A stretch of DNA of 64,000 bases, taken from positions 292,676 to 356,675 of the forward strand of contig NZ_MAUE01000010.1 of assembly GCF_001702265.1 (NCBI RefSeq). Reading direction: 5' to 3'. The translations under genes and the position numbers were made by a program. This document shows positions 1 to 9,383 of the stretch, piece by piece. Source of the DNA: Pseudomonas aylmerensis. Its GTDB lineage: Bacteria; Pseudomonadota; Gammaproteobacteria; Pseudomonadales; Pseudomonadaceae. Below the pieces are notes generated by a model. It saw only the letters and a list, made by a program, of their open reading frames with translations. It was not told the DNA's origin and did no database searches. Positions within the stretch are counted from its first letter, which is position 1; every line of letters starts with the position of its first letter.

Positions 1-434
1 AAAAGCACCACGCTGGCTAACAGCTGTTGAGAGATGGCAACCAATATACGATTGAGTTCCTGAGCTATATGCTCAAGCAACGCCAGGACGAGAAACCAGA
101 ATACGTGTGACCATGGGAGCCACCCCATATAGAATATGAAAAGCGCGCAAGGCAGGAATATGCAGTACAAAACCCCATACAAGGCCAACTGATCCCGGAT
201 CATCCCCAACCAATGTTTGGAGTCCTCACCGATCATTTCTCGCGTGGAAAAATTATAGAACTCAAAACCGATAACGTAGAGGGCATAGCCAATAGTTGCA
301 GAAAGCAATCCATATAACCCTACCTCACTTGCCTGAAGAAATTTAGCAAGAAAAAATAGCAGTACAAACTTACTGACGAGCGTCATCCCACGCAATGTGA
401 TATTGGCGACACGGACTACGTGTTCTCTTAACAT
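1..434 (-). CDS. wzx: O-antigen flippase Wzx-like protein (partial, cut by window edge)
   Basis: Reading the minus strand from an ATG at 434, the frame stays open for 144 codons to the window edge, so only the N-terminal part is present. The product begins MLREHVVRVANITLRGM and then alternates short polar stretches with hydrophobic helices (about residues 19-31, 42-57 and 84-110), the pattern of the polytopic Wzx/MATE-like polysaccharide flippases. Wzx moves the lipid-linked O unit across the inner membrane. It begins 20 bp after the Wzy stop in the same operon, which supports the call. Family membership is inferred from topology and context, because these proteins share little sequence. Confidence 0.7.
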   Translation of the reverse strand, partial: MLREHVVRVANITLRGMTLVSKFVLLFFLAKFLQASEVGLYGLLSATIGYALYVIGFEFYNFSTREMIGEDSKHWLGMIRDQLALYGVLYCIFLPCALFIFYMGWLPWSHVFWFLVLALLEHIAQELNRILVAISQQLLASVVL

Positions 435-453
435 AAAACCAACCGCCAGACGT

Positions 454-1752
454 TCATGTAGTAGGTATAGAGCTAAGCTGCCGTGTACGGGAAAACAACA
501 AGCGTCGGCCGGCCCAAATACAAATATAGAAGCCCATATTAAAGAGCGCTATCCACTGAAACATACTCCCCCTGAACATACTTAAGAACAGCAACAGTTC
601 AGAGACATAAATAAATAGAAAAACAGGCCCACCTCTGAACCTGAAATAATACAAACCACATATATAGAGCGAGCACAACAGAACAGGAATAAACCAGAAA
701 ATGTAACTACCGTAATTCAAATACAACTCTGTTTCTATAGGCCATTGTTGGGTCGCAGATTCATCAAACCATTGAGAAGGGAAGTAAATGGACGTCAGCC
801 AACGACTGATATCATGCAAATATCCCTCTGACGGAACCCCCACAAATGTCATCCATTTTTTAAACGGAAAGTCGAACGTAAGGAAAAAATCAGGTGGCAT
901 GTCCCTTAAAATCATATCGTGCAGAAAGATAGTGTTGAAATAATTTAGAAAGTACTCCAATAACATTTCAGGCGTATTATAAAATCCATTGGACCGGAAA
1001 TACATGGAAAAACTAAACAGCAGGACAAATCCTGCAAAGATCAAACTGGCTTTTATAAGTGTCAATTTAAATGTACATAGCCACGGCAGGCTAAAAAATA
1101 TCAGGAAATAAAATATCCTACTCTTAATCCCTTGAATATAGGCACAAAAAACCAACACCACCAGGACCAAAAGCACCAATGGCACATTAAGTCGCGTTTT
1201 TGTTCGCCAATGTACGCCCAATGCAAAAGCAAGAAAGTTCGCCCCCATCAAGAGCAGAAAATTCAATACCCCATACCCTTTCTTTTTCTCAAGATAGGTT
1301 TTACTGTAATCGCTGAACCAAGCATCCATACCGCCGGTAACCTGGAAGAAATAAATACCTCCTAGCAAAACGACGAAGGCCAATAGCGCGATTCCGATGG
1401 GCCTTACCTGATACTCAAAAAAAATATCAGACGTGTGGCGACGGTCTATTATTAACTCAAGCAAGCGAGTTATCAGGAAAAAAAGTGTGAACACATAAGC
1501 ATAAGACAACACTGCCTCGTTGGAGAGCGCCGCCCAGTCATTTATTTTTCCCCAGGGAAGCACATATTGCCAACTCAGAGCTTCAAGGATATAAAAAAGT
1601 GACGCGGGGAAAACAAAATATAGAAAGTAACTTGCAAACACTATATTTGAAGGACTCAGCACATGCTTATTTCTCAACAGAAAATAAACACAAAGCATGT
1701 ATCCAATAACGAGGAGTATCATAAAGTTAAGTCGCCGCCAATGAAGTAGCAT
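454..1752 (-). CDS. wzy: O-antigen polymerase (Wzy-like), polytopic inner-membrane protein
   Basis: This 432-residue protein is hydrophobic almost throughout, with about ten to twelve membrane spans and one large loop in the C-terminal half (about residues 265-335, rich in Phe, Trp and Asp). That layout is typical of Wzy, which joins O units in the periplasm. No motif identifies Wzy by sequence, so the call rests on topology, length and position between nonulosonic acid sugar genes and a Wzx-like gene. An internal ATG at 1722 (MILLVIGYML) is an alternative start. Base composition is clearly AT-rich compared with the core genes to the right, as usual for transferred O-antigen genes. Confidence 0.7.
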   Translation of the reverse strand: MLLHWRRLNFMILLVIGYMLCVYFLLRNKHVLSPSNIVFASYFLYFVFPASLFYILEALSWQYVLPWGKINDWAALSNEAVLSYAYVFTLFFLITRLLELIIDRRHTSDIFFEYQVRPIGIALLAFVVLLGGIYFFQVTGGMDAWFSDYSKTYLEKKKGYGVLNFLLLMGANFLAFALGVHWRTKTRLNVPLVLLVLVVLVFCAYIQGIKSRIFYFLIFFSLPWLCTFKLTLIKASLIFAGFVLLFSFSMYFRSNGFYNTPEMLLEYFLNYFNTIFLHDMILRDMPPDFFLTFDFPFKKWMTFVGVPSEGYLHDISRWLTSIYFPSQWFDESATQQWPIETELYLNYGSYIFWFIPVLLCSLYICGLYYFRFRGGPVFLFIYVSELLLFLSMFRGSMFQWIALFNMGFYICIWAGRRLLFSRTRQLSSIPTT

Positions 1753-1788
1753 TAAGCATTAGACGCTCGACCAACAACGATACAGGCC

Positions 1789-2550
1789 TCATAGTGAAAA
1801 CCCATCATCAACAATTATATTTTGCCCATTAACATATTTCGCGCTTTCAGACAGCAAGAATAGAACAGTGCCGGTGACATCACTAATATCAAGCATGCCC
1901 TTACCCATACAGTATGATTTATACTTCTCCAAAAAAGGCTGAGGCTGGTTGTCAAATATACCGCCTGGGCTCACACAGTTTGATCGGAACAAGCTATTAG
2001 ACACGTAAGCGGTTAAATATTTACTCAACTGCAGGACACCCGCCTTTATTGCCGCATACTCGACTGGCATTGTCATGGCGGTGTTTTCATATATTTCAAA
2101 CCGCGGAGCAATAACGCCATAAACCGAAGAAATATTGACCAGCGAAAATGCCTGCTGCTCCCTCTGGAAATACGCGGCACATTGCTGCATAAACAAGAAC
2201 GTGGCACCCAGATGAAGACTTACATTTTCATTAAAGTGCTCTAGCTCGACATCAAACAACTTTGCACCATAATGCTTATTTCTCGGATATGCACAGTTGG
2301 CCGCGCCATCCAACCCCTTGGCCCCCTTAAAAAAAGCTTTGACGGCTTGGGCATCATTCAAGTCAAGTTCTACGAGTGTTAAATTACCACTGGCGTCGAA
2401 ACCAGATACCTTTTCCAGGCGAGAAAGCATTGCCTGCCGGTTTATATCTGCGGCGATGACAGACGCGCCTTGCCCCAGCAAGGCCGACACAAGATTTGAT
2501 CCGAGCAAACCACCCGCACCCACAACAAGAATAGTTTTATTTTCCAACAT
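1789..2550 (-). CDS. ptmA: Short-chain dehydrogenase of the PtmA type, legionaminic acid pathway
   Basis: This is a 253-residue SDR oxidoreductase. A glycine-rich nucleotide-binding loop (VVGAGGLLGSNL) lies at about residues 9-20, and the catalytic Ser and YxxxK region is at about 140-170 (VNISSVYG, then EYAAIKAG). In Campylobacter jejuni, PtmA works with PtmF and PtmE at the start of the GDP-sugar branch feeding legionaminic acid; its exact reaction is less certain than those of the Leg enzymes. The start overlaps the end of the CMP-sugar synthetase gene by 14 bp, so translation is probably coupled. Because generic SDRs look alike, the specific name depends on the neighbouring ptmE and ptmF homologues. 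Confidence 0.72.
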   Translation of the reverse strand: MLENKTILVVGAGGLLGSNLVSALLGQGASVIAADINRQAMLSRLEKVSGFDASGNLTLVELDLNDAQAVKAFFKGAKGLDGAANCAYPRNKHYGAKLFDVELEHFNENVSLHLGATFLFMQQCAAYFQREQQAFSLVNISSVYGVIAPRFEIYENTAMTMPVEYAAIKAGVLQLSKYLTAYVSNSLFRSNCVSPGGIFDNQPQPFLEKYKSYCMGKGMLDISDVTGTVLFLLSESAKYVNGQNIIVDDGFSL

Positions 2551-3238
2551 GTACAGTATCCTTACTTTCTAAAAACATTTCGGCCAACTTGAAATCATAA
2601 ATATCATCAATATCGACCGCACGCTCGCGTGGTATAACAACGGATTTTACGCGACCTGAAAAAATACGCTCATTGGACATAATGAATTCTGGGCGAGCCA
2701 CATAAGCCACTGTCGTCATGTCATACACGACCGGCGCATCTTGACGACGACTTACCTGCGAGCCCGAACACACCAATTGGCTGGCTCCTTCTTCATCACG
2801 TACAACCATATTGAAGTATGGACTTCGTGAAGCGGGTGTAACTGTAACGACTACGTCCGACTGTTCATCAAGGCTTGCCATGCATTGCTGAACGTCTCCA
2901 ACGTTCCTCAAGGGGCTCGTCGCGGGTAAACTCACAAATACATCGAAACTATCTCCCTGAGCTTGTAACGTCTCGATCGCATGCCGCCACGCGAGCCATT
3001 CTGAAGCAGTATCCGTGGCCAGTTCGTCAGGTCTCATGATTACTGTGGCCTGGAAAGCTTCTGCCACTGCCGCAATTTCGGCAGAATCGGTAGAGACAAA
3101 AATCTTGTCTATACCCGGCACCTGCTGAGCGACACAGATGGAATGCGCTAAGAGCGGCTTCCCTCCCAGTAACTTAATGTTTTTTCCCGGCAACCCCTTG
3201 GAATTGCCCCGCGCAAAAATAAAAGCATAGGTGCTCAC
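2537..3238 (-). CDS. legF: CMP-legionaminate synthetase (NeuA/PtmB family)
   Basis: The 233-residue protein matches the CMP-nonulosonate cytidylyltransferase family. The N-terminal CTP-binding motif reads ARGNSKGLPGKN at about residues 9-20, and the sugar-binding region SLPATSPLR is at about 106. The enzyme activates a nonulosonic acid with CTP to give the CMP-sugar used by glycosyltransferases. It overlaps the PtmF gene upstream by 4 bp. It could activate a sialic acid-like sugar other than legionaminate, but the complete Leg gene set around it makes legionaminate or a derivative the best inference. Confidence 0.83.
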   Translation of the reverse strand: MSTYAFIFARGNSKGLPGKNIKLLGGKPLLAHSICVAQQVPGIDKIFVSTDSAEIAAVAEAFQATVIMRPDELATDTASEWLAWRHAIETLQAQGDSFDVFVSLPATSPLRNVGDVQQCMASLDEQSDVVVTVTPASRSPYFNMVVRDEEGASQLVCSGSQVSRRQDAPVVYDMTTVAYVARPEFIMSNERIFSGRVKSVVIPRERAVDIDDIYDFKLAEMFLESKDTVHVGK

Positions 3239-4257
3239 GCTTGACTCTCCTCAATCTTGACCGACAGCCCTGTCAAAGCAGACGCCTTCATTGCTTCAAT
3301 CAGATATAGCGTGTTAAGCCCTTCGTTAATGCTGATGGCCGGGGAGACGTTCCCACTGGCAACATCTGAAAAATGCCGAAGTTGATCAAGGTACATATTA
3401 TTCCTGTCATACTCGGAATCTTCGAACAGTACCCTTTTTTCATTTGCGCCCGTACGGAGAGTAATTGTATTGCTGATGATATCCCAAACCAATGTTCCGA
3501 GCGCTCCGATTACTTTGCACGTGCGCACGGGAGATCGCTGTAGAAAATCCATATGCACCGCAACAGTGAGGCGGTCCTCGCGCACTAACAGCGCATCCGC
3601 GACATCTTCAACATTTACATCCAACGTACCAGTATTTCTAGAGACGCAATAGGCAGTTTCAAATCTACCAAACAGCCAACCTAAGTAATCGAGATCATGA
3701 CTGAGCTCGAGCAATACACCACCGCCCAATTCTTTACGAGCAGAGACATTCCTCCGGTAGTCACTCGCCGGGCGCCAATCGGGCAAATACTGACCGACGT
3801 CAACGCTGACCCCCTGCACTGACCCCACTACCTGATCTTCAAGCAAAGCCTTAAATTTAACAGCCGATGGCAAGAAGCGAAGATTGTACGCAACTTCAAT
3901 TTTATCCTGATGTGCTAACAACGTACTTTCGTACAACCTAAAATTTTTTAATGAATCAGACAGCGGCTTTTCAATTAATAATGGAATATTTTTCTGCAGC
4001 AACTGTGCGGCATTCTCTATATGCCAAGGTGCTGGTGAAGCAATAATAGCAAACGCATATTCATTTTCGAGCGCCTGCGCCAGCGTGTTATAAATCACTA
4101 TCCCTTCGCCCACTTCACTTGCAGAGATAGTTCTGCCTGAAGCAGAAACACACCCTATTGTCGTGTGACTACCGCCGAAAAGCCTTTTGAGATTTGCAAG
4201 ATGACGCTTTGCAATACTACCGCTGCCGATGACTAGATAATTCACCTGCTCGCTCAT
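3235..4257 (-). CDS. ptmF: Gfo/Idh/MocA-family oxidoreductase (PtmF-like)
   Basis: The 340-residue protein begins with a Rossmann NAD(P)-binding motif (VIGSGSIAKRHLANL, about residues 9-23). The EKPL segment typical of Gfo/Idh/MocA enzymes follows at about residues 95-98, and a C-terminal substrate domain completes the fold. In Campylobacter, PtmF is one of three proteins (with PtmA and PtmE) required for the GDP-linked precursor of legionaminic acid. The gene overlaps both neighbours by 4 bp, consistent with one tightly coupled operon. The general fold is clear; the specific role comes from context. Confidence 0.75.
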   Translation of the reverse strand: MSEQVNYLVIGSGSIAKRHLANLKRLFGGSHTTIGCVSASGRTISASEVGEGIVIYNTLAQALENEYAFAIIASPAPWHIENAAQLLQKNIPLLIEKPLSDSLKNFRLYESTLLAHQDKIEVAYNLRFLPSAVKFKALLEDQVVGSVQGVSVDVGQYLPDWRPASDYRRNVSARKELGGGVLLELSHDLDYLGWLFGRFETAYCVSRNTGTLDVNVEDVADALLVREDRLTVAVHMDFLQRSPVRTCKVIGALGTLVWDIISNTITLRTGANEKRVLFEDSEYDRNNMYLDQLRHFSDVASGNVSPAISINEGLNTLYLIEAMKASALTGLSVKIEESQA

Positions 4258-5300
4258 AGCCCACCGAACTCTTGCTGCGCCCGCTGGAAATCTTCCATCC
4301 GGCCTATATCAAGCCAATATTCATGAACGGGAAACATATTTACATCTCGACCCGCCGCGATTTCGCCTTCCAATAACGTGGGCATGTCCACCCGTGTTTT
4401 CGCGGCGACACTCTTCACTAATTCTGGCGAGAGCAAATAAATACCCGCATTGATGAAAAAGTGCTGAATCGGCTTTTCGACCATAGAGCGTATGCGATGA
4501 CCATCACTTTGTATCACACCATAAGGAACGCAATACTCGTATTCACGCACACACATAGTCGCGGCGCCCTGGTGCTCTTGATGAAACTCAAGAAGATTTT
4601 CAAAATTCAACGTGGTTAACAGATCACCGTTCATCAAGAACAGCGGAGCATCTATTTCATCGTGAGGCAACAGCCCCAGTGCTCCCCCCGTTCCCAAGGG
4701 TTCATCTTCATGAATGTAGCGAATGGAGACTCCCCACTGGCTACCATCGCCAAAGTGCTCCCTAATCATTTCAGGCATGTAGTGAGTCGAGATGAAAAAT
4801 CTGTGGAAGCCAGAACTAATGAACCTCTCTAGAATTAACTCGAGAATGGGCTTGTCTCCCACCTTGAGCAGCGGTTTTGGACAGTTATGTGTCAACGGTC
4901 GCAAACGAGTGCCGAAACCGCCCGCCATCAAAAAAACTGGATTATCACGACGCCTGCGGGTCAACAACTCATGCAACGTCTCAAGCCCGATAACTTTACC
5001 TTCAGTGTCTATTACCGGTAACTGCAATAATTGGTAGGTGTCCATAACCGCCATAATGCGCTCACGGCTCCAGTTAGGACCGGCAGTGCGCGGCGTCGTG
5101 CACATCACATCTTTGACTTGCGTGGACAAAGCCTTCTGTTTCAACAACGCTCGACGCACGTCGCCATCAGTCAAAGTACCTAACAGGCAGCGTTCCTCGT
5201 CGACAATCATAACGATACGCACAGCAACACGATCAAGTGTCGCGATGGCCTCCTCCATTGAGCACTCTGGACCGACGAGTGTTAACTCCCACTGTTTCAT
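4254..5300 (-). CDS. ptmE: CBS-domain sugar-1-phosphate nucleotidylyltransferase (PtmE-like)
   Basis: The 348-residue protein has two parts. Residues 1 to about 115 form a pair of CBS motifs. Residues about 118-340 form a sugar nucleotidyltransferase with the signature LMAGGFGTRLRPLT followed by PKPLL. PtmE of Campylobacter jejuni has this same CBS-plus-transferase arrangement and makes GDP-glucosamine, the GDP-linked entry to legionaminic acid. The arrangement is distinctive and is the main reason to read this locus as the GDP route rather than a UDP route. The start overlaps the acetyltransferase stop by 4 bp. Confidence 0.82.
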   Translation of the reverse strand: MKQWELTLVGPECSMEEAIATLDRVAVRIVMIVDEERCLLGTLTDGDVRRALLKQKALSTQVKDVMCTTPRTAGPNWSRERIMAVMDTYQLLQLPVIDTEGKVIGLETLHELLTRRRRDNPVFLMAGGFGTRLRPLTHNCPKPLLKVGDKPILELILERFISSGFHRFFISTHYMPEMIREHFGDGSQWGVSIRYIHEDEPLGTGGALGLLPHDEIDAPLFLMNGDLLTTLNFENLLEFHQEHQGAATMCVREYEYCVPYGVIQSDGHRIRSMVEKPIQHFFINAGIYLLSPELVKSVAAKTRVDMPTLLEGEIAAGRDVNMFPVHEYWLDIGRMEDFQRAQQEFGGL

Positions 5301-5986
5301 TGATTACCTTCTCTATTTGTCTCGTCAGGAACGAATTTGGAACGCGCCGCTTGTCCTAATAAAACATTACGGGCTGCCAGGTCACGAACCATGACCGTCC
5401 CGGCACCGACGACAGCGTACTCGCCCAGCATCAAGCCCTGAATAACAGTTGCTCCCGCACCTACAAATGTGCCGGTGCCTATCTGAACGTTCCCGCAGAG
5501 GGTCGCTCCGGGGGCGATGTGTACATGGGCAGCCACAGTGCAATCATGATCCACGCTGGCTCGGGTATTGATAATGGTATTGCATCCCAGGATCACATCT
5601 GGCTGGATGATAGCGCCGGCCATTACTTGTACTCCCTGACCCAGCACAGCGGATTCATCCACACAAGCAGACGGGTGTACAAGTGGAGGAAATAGAAACC
5701 CCCTGGCTACCGCCAACTCATAAATGGTCCGTCGAAGAGTACTCCCAACTACCTGACCAATGCCGTTTATCAGACCGACGCGCGCGCGATCAAGCGGTTC
5801 CAACGCATCATCCCCACCCAACACGGTAAGTCCGCGCCACATCAGGACGCCTGAACGGTGAAGCTCTGGATCACAGACGCCTATCACGTGCAAACCCGAG
5901 GCCTTTGCAAGTGAAAGCAGGACCTTGGCATGCCCGCCCGCGCCCAGCATCACCAAGTTCAATGATGGGTTAGATGGCTGATTCAT
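5297..5986 (-). CDS. legH: NeuD/PglD-type sugar O/N-acetyltransferase (LegH)
   Basis: The 229-residue protein has a small N-terminal nucleotide-binding fold (MLGAGGHAKVLLSLA at about residues 13-27). A left-handed beta-helix of hexapeptide repeats follows from about residue 105. The catalytic histidine is expected in the ASVDHDC segment. This is the architecture of PglD, NeuD and LegH, which acetylate the 4-amino group of the sugar nucleotide made by the aminotransferase. The gene overlaps the stop of legI by 1 bp. Regiospecificity cannot be read from the sequence; LegH is chosen because LegB and LegC lie in the same operon. Confidence 0.8.
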   Translation of the reverse strand: MNQPSNPSLNLVMLGAGGHAKVLLSLAKASGLHVIGVCDPELHRSGVLMWRGLTVLGGDDALEPLDRARVGLINGIGQVVGSTLRRTIYELAVARGFLFPPLVHPSACVDESAVLGQGVQVMAGAIIQPDVILGCNTIINTRASVDHDCTVAAHVHIAPGATLCGNVQIGTGTFVGAGATVIQGLMLGEYAVVGAGTVMVRDLAARNVLLGQAARSKFVPDETNREGNQ

Positions 5987-7068
5987 TAATTGATGGTCTC
6001 ACCGGCCTGCACGGCAAATTTGCTGCGGGTTCCAACCAACTCCCACAACGCTGTGGGCGGCAATCCCGAGCCGGCGCGCGCCGTTGTCAAATCGTCCCTG
6101 CCAATGATGGAGCCTTCAGCAATATCGCGCGCCGCCACTACCTGCTGGCGCGCGGCCCTGCGGGTGTCCCATTCACTGGGTTGAGGCGCCTTGCAGGCAT
6201 CGCCCAAGGCCAACTCCAGCACGCGGATCTGGCTAATCATTGCCTTTAATTCGCCGGGCTCAAGGGATGCCTTATGATCCGGCCCTGGCATAGCGCGGTC
6301 CAACGTGAAATGTTTCTCGATGACCCTAGCGCCTCGGGCTACCGCAGCGACGGAAATCAAGCCACCTTCCGTATGATCGGAGTAACCCACCGCCAGATCG
6401 AACGCTTTTAACGTATCCATTGCGCGCAAGTTCACTTCCTCCCACGGCGTAGGGTACTGGGAGGTGCAATGTAGTAAGGTGACATGTCGCTTGAGACGTG
6501 CGCGAGTTTGCGGCTCGCTCCAGCTCTTCCAAACCTCGTCCATGTTCGCAGGCTCTCGATCAGACGCCAGCGCATGTGCAACGATCGCCAGGCCCTGCTC
6601 GACTTCGCTCAATGTAGCCATACCGGTCGACAACACGAGTGGCTTTCCAGTATGTGCAAACTGCCACAAAAGCGGACCGTTCGTGAGTTCGCCGGAAGGC
6701 ACTTTGAAAAATGGCAGATCCATCTCACACAAAAAAGTCAGGCTATCGGTATCGAATGCCGTGGATAAAAACTCAATCCCTCTACTATGTGCATGAGCCT
6801 GAAGATCCGCATGCCATTCTTTGGGCAATTCAAGTTTTTTGAGCATGGCAAGTTGGCTTTCGGCCGCGTCGGTACTCTGCTTTTGATAAGAGGCCTTGGG
6901 AGCCGCCTTCGACGCTAGACGTGCGGCATCAAAGGTTTGAAATTTCACTGCATCAGCACCCGCTTCAGCCGCTGCGTCCACGAGGGCAAACGCAAGGGCT
7001 CGCTCACCATTATGGTTAACGCCGGCCTCAGCGATGATATAGACCGAGTCTTCGTTAGATACTTTCAT
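5986..7068 (-). CDS. legI: N,N'-diacetyllegionaminate synthase (NeuB/LegI)
   Basis: This is a 360-residue NeuB-family condensing enzyme. It has the N-terminal motif IIAEAGVNHNGE, KFQTF at about 42-46, the KVPSGE active-site segment at about 122-127 and a late EKHFTLD segment. A C-terminal SAF/antifreeze-like domain lies at about 290-350. The enzyme condenses a 2,4-diacetamido-trideoxymannose with phosphoenolpyruvate to make the nine-carbon acid. It begins 3 bp after the LegG stop. NeuB-family members for sialic, legionaminic and pseudaminic acid look alike; the neighbouring genes decide in favour of legionaminic acid. Confidence 0.85.
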   Translation of the reverse strand: MKVSNEDSVYIIAEAGVNHNGERALAFALVDAAAEAGADAVKFQTFDAARLASKAAPKASYQKQSTDAAESQLAMLKKLELPKEWHADLQAHAHSRGIEFLSTAFDTDSLTFLCEMDLPFFKVPSGELTNGPLLWQFAHTGKPLVLSTGMATLSEVEQGLAIVAHALASDREPANMDEVWKSWSEPQTRARLKRHVTLLHCTSQYPTPWEEVNLRAMDTLKAFDLAVGYSDHTEGGLISVAAVARGARVIEKHFTLDRAMPGPDHKASLEPGELKAMISQIRVLELALGDACKAPQPSEWDTRRAARQQVVAARDIAEGSIIGRDDLTTARAGSGLPPTALWELVGTRSKFAVQAGETIN

Positions 7069-7071
7069 GGT

Positions 7072-8226
7072 TTAGCTCAAATCGTGAAATGACTTGTGAT
7101 ATTCCCCGTGGAAACGCTCGAGGACGTCCATAATGCCACGCACAGCATTGCCAGCACCGTAGGGGTTTACCGCCTTCTTACAGGTTTCAGCGAACGAGTC
7201 AGTCAGTGCAAGGCGTATTGCATTTCCGATGGATTCAGCATCCGGAGCACAGTGGACAACCGATGCCGAGGATAAACGACCGGTCTGTCGTGCACCTATG
7301 TTAACTGTCGGCACGCCAAACGCCGGCACCTCAATAATGCCACTGGAGGAGTTGCCTACGACCGCATCCGCCAGCGCTACCACACTCAGATAACGCCGAA
7401 ATCCGAGCGAAGGTATGGGTATTACTCGTTCGGGGCTACGCTGCGCATACTCCTCCAGCAGGGGAATTATCGCGCGACCGCCATTATCGGCATTAGGGTA
7501 GGTAAGAATGACTTTATGTTCAGGAAACTGATCAAGCGCCGACAATAGCGCATTGAAACTTCGGACAGGATCTTCCTCGAGTGCGGTCACCGGATGGTAA
7601 GTCACCAACAGGAACGGCCCATCCAACGCAAAGTCCAGGCTTTGTGCTAGTTCGTCCCGAGTCATACGTGGGCTACGCAGCAAATGGTCAAGCCCCATCG
7701 CACCCACATTAAATACTCGTTCAGGTGATTCGCCCATCTGAATAACGCGTTGGCGATAGGGTTCGGCGGCTACGAAATGAAAGAACGCCATTTTGGTAAT
7801 AGCGTGTCGGATGGCGTCATCGTAGGCCCCCTCGGTAATCTCGCCACCATGCAGGTGCGCAACCGGAATCTTCATGATCAATGCCGCTTGTACGATGGCG
7901 AGTGCCTCAAACCGATCTCCCAGCACTATCAAGATCCCGGGTCGCAACCGGTCCAAAGCATCAGCGAAGCCCAGCGTACCGAGCCCCATCGACTTGACAA
8001 CACCAACATCGCTATCGGAAGACAAAAGCATTTCAACTTTTGCGTCAATGGTGAACCCGTCGGCTTCTATGCCCCTCCACGTTTCACCAAACTCAGGCGA
8101 GAGGTGCATGCCACTTACAATCACTTGCAGCGCCATGCTCTGGCTGGCGTGAATATCTTTCATCAGCCAATAGAGCAATCCATATTCGGCACGCGTGCCT
8201 GTGAACACTGCAACGTTACGCTTCAA
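7072..8226 (-). CDS. legG: Hydrolysing sugar-nucleotide 2-epimerase (NeuC/LegG)
   Basis: The 384-residue protein belongs to the hydrolysing UDP-GlcNAc 2-epimerase family. The N-terminus FTGTRAEYGLL is typical of NeuC/LegG, and the late NSSSGIIEVPAFG segment binds the nucleotide. LegG removes the nucleotide and inverts C2 to yield the free manno-sugar used by LegI. A second, divergent member lies at 60712-61887; the two share the GTRA(E/D)YGLL, SPxFGxTxxxIEADGF and NSSSGI motifs. The start overlaps the aminotransferase stop by 4 bp. Confidence 0.85.
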   Translation of the reverse strand: MKRNVAVFTGTRAEYGLLYWLMKDIHASQSMALQVIVSGMHLSPEFGETWRGIEADGFTIDAKVEMLLSSDSDVGVVKSMGLGTLGFADALDRLRPGILIVLGDRFEALAIVQAALIMKIPVAHLHGGEITEGAYDDAIRHAITKMAFFHFVAAEPYRQRVIQMGESPERVFNVGAMGLDHLLRSPRMTRDELAQSLDFALDGPFLLVTYHPVTALEEDPVRSFNALLSALDQFPEHKVILTYPNADNGGRAIIPLLEEYAQRSPERVIPIPSLGFRRYLSVVALADAVVGNSSSGIIEVPAFGVPTVNIGARQTGRLSSASVVHCAPDAESIGNAIRLALTDSFAETCKKAVNPYGAGNAVRGIMDVLERFHGEYHKSFHDLS

Positions 8227-9374
8227 ACCTGCAACTCCGGCACCACACTACTCGGCAGATTGACAACACGTTGCTCGAGCCATAATGCATTAGTCAATTC
8301 GCCCCGCAGGCTTGAAGAGTAAGCGGGCAAATGGCTCATCAACTTCCAGATAGGTCGCGTCATGACACCAGCCTGATTGCTGAAAGCCAACAATTCATCA
8401 CGCTGTCCAAGGTCCTCACAGATGATCGCGTTAAGCCAATAGTTGGAACGACACCCTTGAGGTTCAACAACAAACTGGAAGGGTCCGCCCTCCAGGAATG
8501 ACTGGTAACGCGCTGCAAGAAGACGCTTTGCGCTAATAAACGAGTCCAGCTGTTCAAGCTGGGCACATCCCAAAGCGGCGTTAAGATTAGGCAAGCGATA
8601 GTTGTAGCCCACCTCATCATGAACGTACTCATAGGGGTGAGCTTTTTTCGCAGTCGTGGTCAAGTGCTTTGCCCGGGCACCCAAAGCCTCTCCCGCCAGG
8701 ATCATGCCCCCACCACCTGTTGTGATGGTCTTGTTTCCGTTGAAGCTCAGAGTGCCAACAGCACCAAATGTACCGGTGTGCCGCCCTTTATAGAGACTCC
8801 CCAGCGACTCGGCAGCATCCTCGACTATCACCAGCCCCCAGCGGGTGCAAACTTCAATCAACAGGTCGAGTTCGACCGGATGACCAAAAGTATGCATGGG
8901 CAGGCAGGCACGGATAATTTTGTCGCTTTCTTTAACCCGGCAAGCGCCATCGCTATCCAGGTAAGCAAACTCCTGCAACCAGCACTCCATCGCTACCGGC
9001 GAAAGCCCCAGCGTGTGCTTGTCTACGTCAATGAATACTGGCTCCGCACCGCAGTAAGCAATGGCATTGCAAGTCGCCACAAAGGTAAGTGGCTGTGTGA
9101 GCACCAGATCACCGGCCTTAACACCCGCCAACATCAGTGCGACATGCAATGCGGCCGTGCCATTGACGGTCGCAACCGCCCGGGGACTGCCGGTGTAGGT
9201 TTCCATGTCTCGCTCGAATCGATCAACGAAAGCCCCAACGCTGGAAACAAACGTTGAATCTATGGTTTCGAGGACGTAGCTTTTTTCGTTCCCGCCAAAT
9301 ATTGGCGCATGCAAAGGAATGAACTCGTTGGTACGGTATTGCTCGCGTACAAATTTCACCAGAGCGTCAAGCAT
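8223..9374 (-). CDS. legC: PLP-dependent aminotransferase, LegC family
   Basis: This is a 383-residue DegT/DnrJ/EryC1 aminotransferase. The PLP lysine is K215 in SFNGNKTITTGGGG, with the upstream VEDAAESLG aspartate segment. It aminates the 4-keto sugar nucleotide produced by the 4,6-dehydratase LegB. The N-terminus (FIPLHAPIFGGNEK) is characteristic of the LegC subgroup rather than of PseC. It starts 9 bp after the LegB stop, consistent with sequential enzymes made together. Confidence 0.85.
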   Translation of the reverse strand: MLDALVKFVREQYRTNEFIPLHAPIFGGNEKSYVLETIDSTFVSSVGAFVDRFERDMETYTGSPRAVATVNGTAALHVALMLAGVKAGDLVLTQPLTFVATCNAIAYCGAEPVFIDVDKHTLGLSPVAMECWLQEFAYLDSDGACRVKESDKIIRACLPMHTFGHPVELDLLIEVCTRWGLVIVEDAAESLGSLYKGRHTGTFGAVGTLSFNGNKTITTGGGGMILAGEALGARAKHLTTTAKKAHPYEYVHDEVGYNYRLPNLNAALGCAQLEQLDSFISAKRLLAARYQSFLEGGPFQFVVEPQGCRSNYWLNAIICEDLGQRDELLAFSNQAGVMTRPIWKLMSHLPAYSSSLRGELTNALWLEQRVVNLPSSVVPELQV

Positions 9375-9383
9375 GATGGCGCC